Source: an uncultured Collinsella sp.
GTDB lineage: Bacteria > Actinomycetota > Coriobacteriia > Coriobacteriales > Coriobacteriaceae
Reading direction: 5' to 3'
Assembly (NCBI GenBank): GCA_902492545.1
Contig: CABULX010000110.1
Span: 1 to 7,313 of the forward strand
DNA length: 7,313 nucleotides
This document shows, in pieces, positions 5,964 to 7,313 of this stretch. Under the pieces are notes generated by a model. It was not told the origin of the DNA. It worked only from the letters and a program-made list of their open reading frames with translations, and searched no databases. A program made the position numbers and the translations under genes. Each line of letters starts with the position of its first letter. Position 1 is the stretch's first letter.

Positions 5964-6917
5964 ATGGCCAAGGATCGCTACCTTCAAGCTCTTCGTGGGC
6001 TTGCGATTTCCGCAGTGGTGCTTATCCACTGTCTTCCTCAATGTGCCGCGTCGGTCGCCATTCGCCCATTCCTCAACTTTTCTGTTGCGTTGTTCTTGTT
6101 TTTATCCGGTGTTCTTACCGACGAGCGCAAATTTAATGCGGGGGGGTCTTCGACGCCGCATTAGCAAGGTTGCCGGACCTTATGCGTTCTGGAGCGTTAT
6201 CTATCTTGCGGCGTTTCCCGCCCTTCATGGGCGTCTGGGTTTCTGGCGTTCGCCGTGGGCTCCGTATCGGCTCAGATGTACTATCTATTGGTCCATTCAC
6301 AGCTTGTGCTGCTTACTCCGGTACTGTTCAGGCTCCTTTCACGGTATAGGTTCTTTGTCTATTGTGTGACACCGGCTTGCTTGCTTCTAAGGGAGCTCGC
6401 TGCCGTTGCCGGTATCGCATTGCCTCTAATACAGGTTTTCTGCCCCATGTGGCTCATCTTTTATGTTTTCGGTCTCGACTGGAGGCGTTGGGCTGCGCTC
6501 ATTGAAGGACGAACCACTCAGCTTGTTGCAGTGCTCTTTATATTTTTAATAATTCAGGAGGTCGCAGGCTTCTGGTGGTATTTGACTGGCGATTTCAATA
6601 TGGCCACAACTCAGCTTAAGCTCGGTTCTGCCGCGACCTCTTTAGCTGTGATCGCGCTTCTTATGGCGGTTCCGGGATCATTCAAGTCGCGATTATCTTC
6701 TACTTTGCTTGTTGACCTTGGGAACGCCTCTTTTGGAATCTACCTCTGCCATATACTTGTTCTCAAGGCCGTTTGGAAACTGCTTGGATTATTCGTCATT
6801 CCACTTGGTGTTTCGACATTTGCTGTTTGGGCGCTAACTCTTGCCGGATCTTATTCGCTTGTATCACTTTGCGGTCGTTATTTGCCCGAACGAATTCACA
6901 TCATTGTGGGATTATAA
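5964..6917 (+). pseudogene. Membrane acyltransferase (acyltransferase 3 family), disrupted by two frameshifts
   Basis: The ATG at 5964 begins 'MAKDRYLQALRGLAISAVVLIHC', the classic N-terminus of acyltransferase 3 (PF01757), with conserved Arg11 and His22, then 'LNFSVALFLFLSGVL' as a second helix. The frame stops at TAG 6162-6164, after 66 codons. The family sequence continues one base later as 'LRRRISKVAGPYAFWSVIYL' (about 6148-6207), then returns to the first frame as 'SAQMYYLLVHSQLVLLTP' with several more helices to TAA 6915-6917, including 'NASFGIYLCHILVLK'. The first shift maps to a seven-G run at 6140-6146, where six G would restore the frame. The second lies between about 6208 and 6260. 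Corrected, the product would be about 317 aa, near family length. Such proteins O-acylate (often O-acetylate) surface sugars across the membrane. This could be true decay, a phase-variable tract plus an error, or sequencing/assembly errors. Composition is AT-richer than the flippase. Confidence 0.85.
6140..6146 (+). repeat. G7 homopolymer at the acyltransferase frame break
   Basis: Seven consecutive G, the longest homopolymer I see in the window, lie exactly where the acyltransferase reading frame is lost. With six G the codons would read Ala-Gly-Gly-Leu-Arg-Arg-Arg-Ile and enter the family-consistent frame. Such tracts are prone to slipped-strand changes and to sequencing miscalls. Confidence 0.85.
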
Positions 6918-6922
6918 ATTGA

Positions 6923-7135
6923 TTTTCGATACTGGCGCTTTTCATAGCGTTGAAGCAAAGTGAGTCCATTACCAACATTTGGCACGCGATCATCGGTGAA
7001 GATACCGGACTTCCTGTTTTCGAACGAGAAGATGACTTTTTACTCAAAATGGCTGATTGGATTAACCAACCTGAAATAACCGGAATCAATCTCCCTTGGT
7101 CGAGCATTGAAAAATGGAAGGGGCAATTCAGGTAG
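6923..7135 (+). pseudogene. Possible remnant of an unknown protein-coding gene
   Basis: The + frame runs 70 codons to TAG 7133-7135 with mixed charged and hydrophobic residues (for example 'PVFEREDDFLLKMADWINQP'). It lacks a credible start codon and ribosome binding site. I could not assign a family. It may be the 3' end of a gene whose front part was lost or replaced when the polysaccharide locus was rearranged, or it may be non-coding. It sits between a broken acyltransferase and an intact-looking rmlA start, which fits a decaying boundary region. Confidence 0.25.
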
Positions 7136-7244
7136 CCATATTCCGCAGTCATTACCTTGCCTATTTCGTTAAGAATGAGGGGGTTTAGCAAAATAGGATA
7201 CCCAAGTCTTATTTATCACTCGATCTAAAGCGCATTTCGATTGT

Positions 7245-7250
7245 AGAGGA
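7245..7250 (+). promoter_or_regulatory. Shine-Dalgarno site for rmlA
   Basis: AGAGGA lies 8 nt before ATG 7259 and supports that start. Unlike the upstream genes, this site is not embedded in a preceding coding sequence, so rmlA may start its own transcript or lie far from the previous gene on a shared one. Confidence 0.65.
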
Positions 7251-7258
7251 CAGATTAA

Positions 7259-7313
7259 ATGAAAGGCATCATCCTCGCCGGCGGGTCCGGCACCCGCCTG
7301 TACCCGCTCACGC
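7259..7313 (+). CDS. rmlA: Glucose-1-phosphate thymidylyltransferase, 5' fragment
   Basis: Only the first 18 codons are inside the window: 'MKGIILAGGSGTRLYPLT', cut by the right edge. This matches the nucleotide-binding signature G-G-x-G-T-R-L-x-P-L-T at the N-terminus of sugar-1-phosphate nucleotidylyltransferases, and the exact 'KGIILAGGSGTRLYPLT' wording is typical of RmlA. The enzyme makes dTDP-glucose from dTTP and glucose 1-phosphate, the first step towards dTDP-L-rhamnose and other dTDP-sugars used by glycosyltransferases. GC-rich codons return here after the AT-rich gap, suggesting conserved host sequence flanking a variable cassette. A paralogous nucleotidylyltransferase with the same signature cannot be excluded from so short a piece. 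Confidence 0.85.
   Translation, partial: MKGIILAGGSGTRLYPLT

Larger units (their letters stand above)
6918..7258. other. AT-rich gap before rmlA, no recognised gene
   Basis: This stretch of about 340 nt has the lowest GC in the window (22 of 60 in 7021-7080). It holds one moderately protein-like + frame, open from 6923 to a TAG at 7133-7135, with no ATG near its beginning. Its first possible start is TTG 6950 (61 aa). The peptide includes 'NIWHAIIGEDTGLPVFERED' and 'ITGINLPWSSIEKW', which I do not recognise. A second short frame (6919-6963, 'IFDTGAFHSVEAK') ends where this one becomes protein-like, so the two could be parts of one decayed gene. I see no Shine-Dalgarno site for either. The antisense frame on the - strand (6901-7191) is longer but looks less natural. 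I found no convincing terminator stem or promoter pair, although a promoter for rmlA would be expected in 7136-7245. Confidence 0.4.

Noticed and set aside
5964..6260. Programmed ribosomal frameshifting in the acyltransferase
   Set aside because: Two shifts in different directions about 100 nt apart would be needed, with no slippery heptamer or stimulatory structure seen. Mutation or sequence error is simpler.
1..7313. CRISPR arrays, tRNA or rRNA genes, insertion sequences
   Set aside because: No regularly spaced repeats, no cloverleaf-like segments and no transposase motifs or terminal repeats were found by eye.

Overview
The window is a stretch of a cell-surface polysaccharide (capsule, exopolysaccharide or O-antigen-like) biosynthesis locus, all on the + strand. 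Order: a glycosyltransferase cut by the left edge, a polytopic membrane protein that looks like a Wzy-type polymerase, a polysaccharide pyruvyl transferase, a Wzx-type flippase, an iron-sulfur FrhB-like protein (coenzyme F420 hydrogenase/dehydrogenase beta-subunit family), a frame-disrupted membrane acyltransferase, an AT-rich stretch with no recognisable gene, and the first 18 codons of rmlA (dTDP-glucose synthesis), cut by the right edge. The host is probably a high-GC actinobacterium. A gut Coriobacteriia such as Collinsella or Olsenella is my best guess from the composition of the flippase and rmlA and from the gene types, but this is inference, not identification.

The genes from 1 to 6917 look like one transcriptional unit. 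Neighbouring genes overlap by 14 or 8 nt or are separated by 0-2 nt, and most starts have a clear Shine-Dalgarno sequence inside the preceding gene, so translation is probably coupled. In a Wzx/Wzy scheme the glycosyltransferase builds a lipid-linked repeat unit in the cytoplasm. The pyruvyl transferase and acyltransferase decorate sugars, the flippase moves the unit across the membrane and the polymerase joins units. RmlA would supply dTDP-sugar precursors. The role of the iron-sulfur protein is not established.

Base composition is mosaic. Hand counts on single 60-base lines give about 43% GC in the pyruvyl transferase (2401-2460), 65-68% in the flippase and 73% early in the iron-sulfur gene. 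They fall to 48-55% after about 5400, 38% in the acyltransferase (6541-6600) and 37% in the gap (7021-7080). The upward step sits at the flippase start. The downward step lies inside the iron-sulfur gene, next to the most striking structure in the window: a perfect 20-bp inverted repeat with a 6-nt loop (5438-5483), embedded in open coding sequence and preceded by a near-identical direct copy of part of its right arm.

The acyltransferase is broken. It leaves frame at a run of seven G (6140-6146), and its remaining domain returns to the first frame about 100 nt later, so two separate frame changes are needed to read it through. No RNA genes, CRISPR arrays or complete mobile elements were seen.
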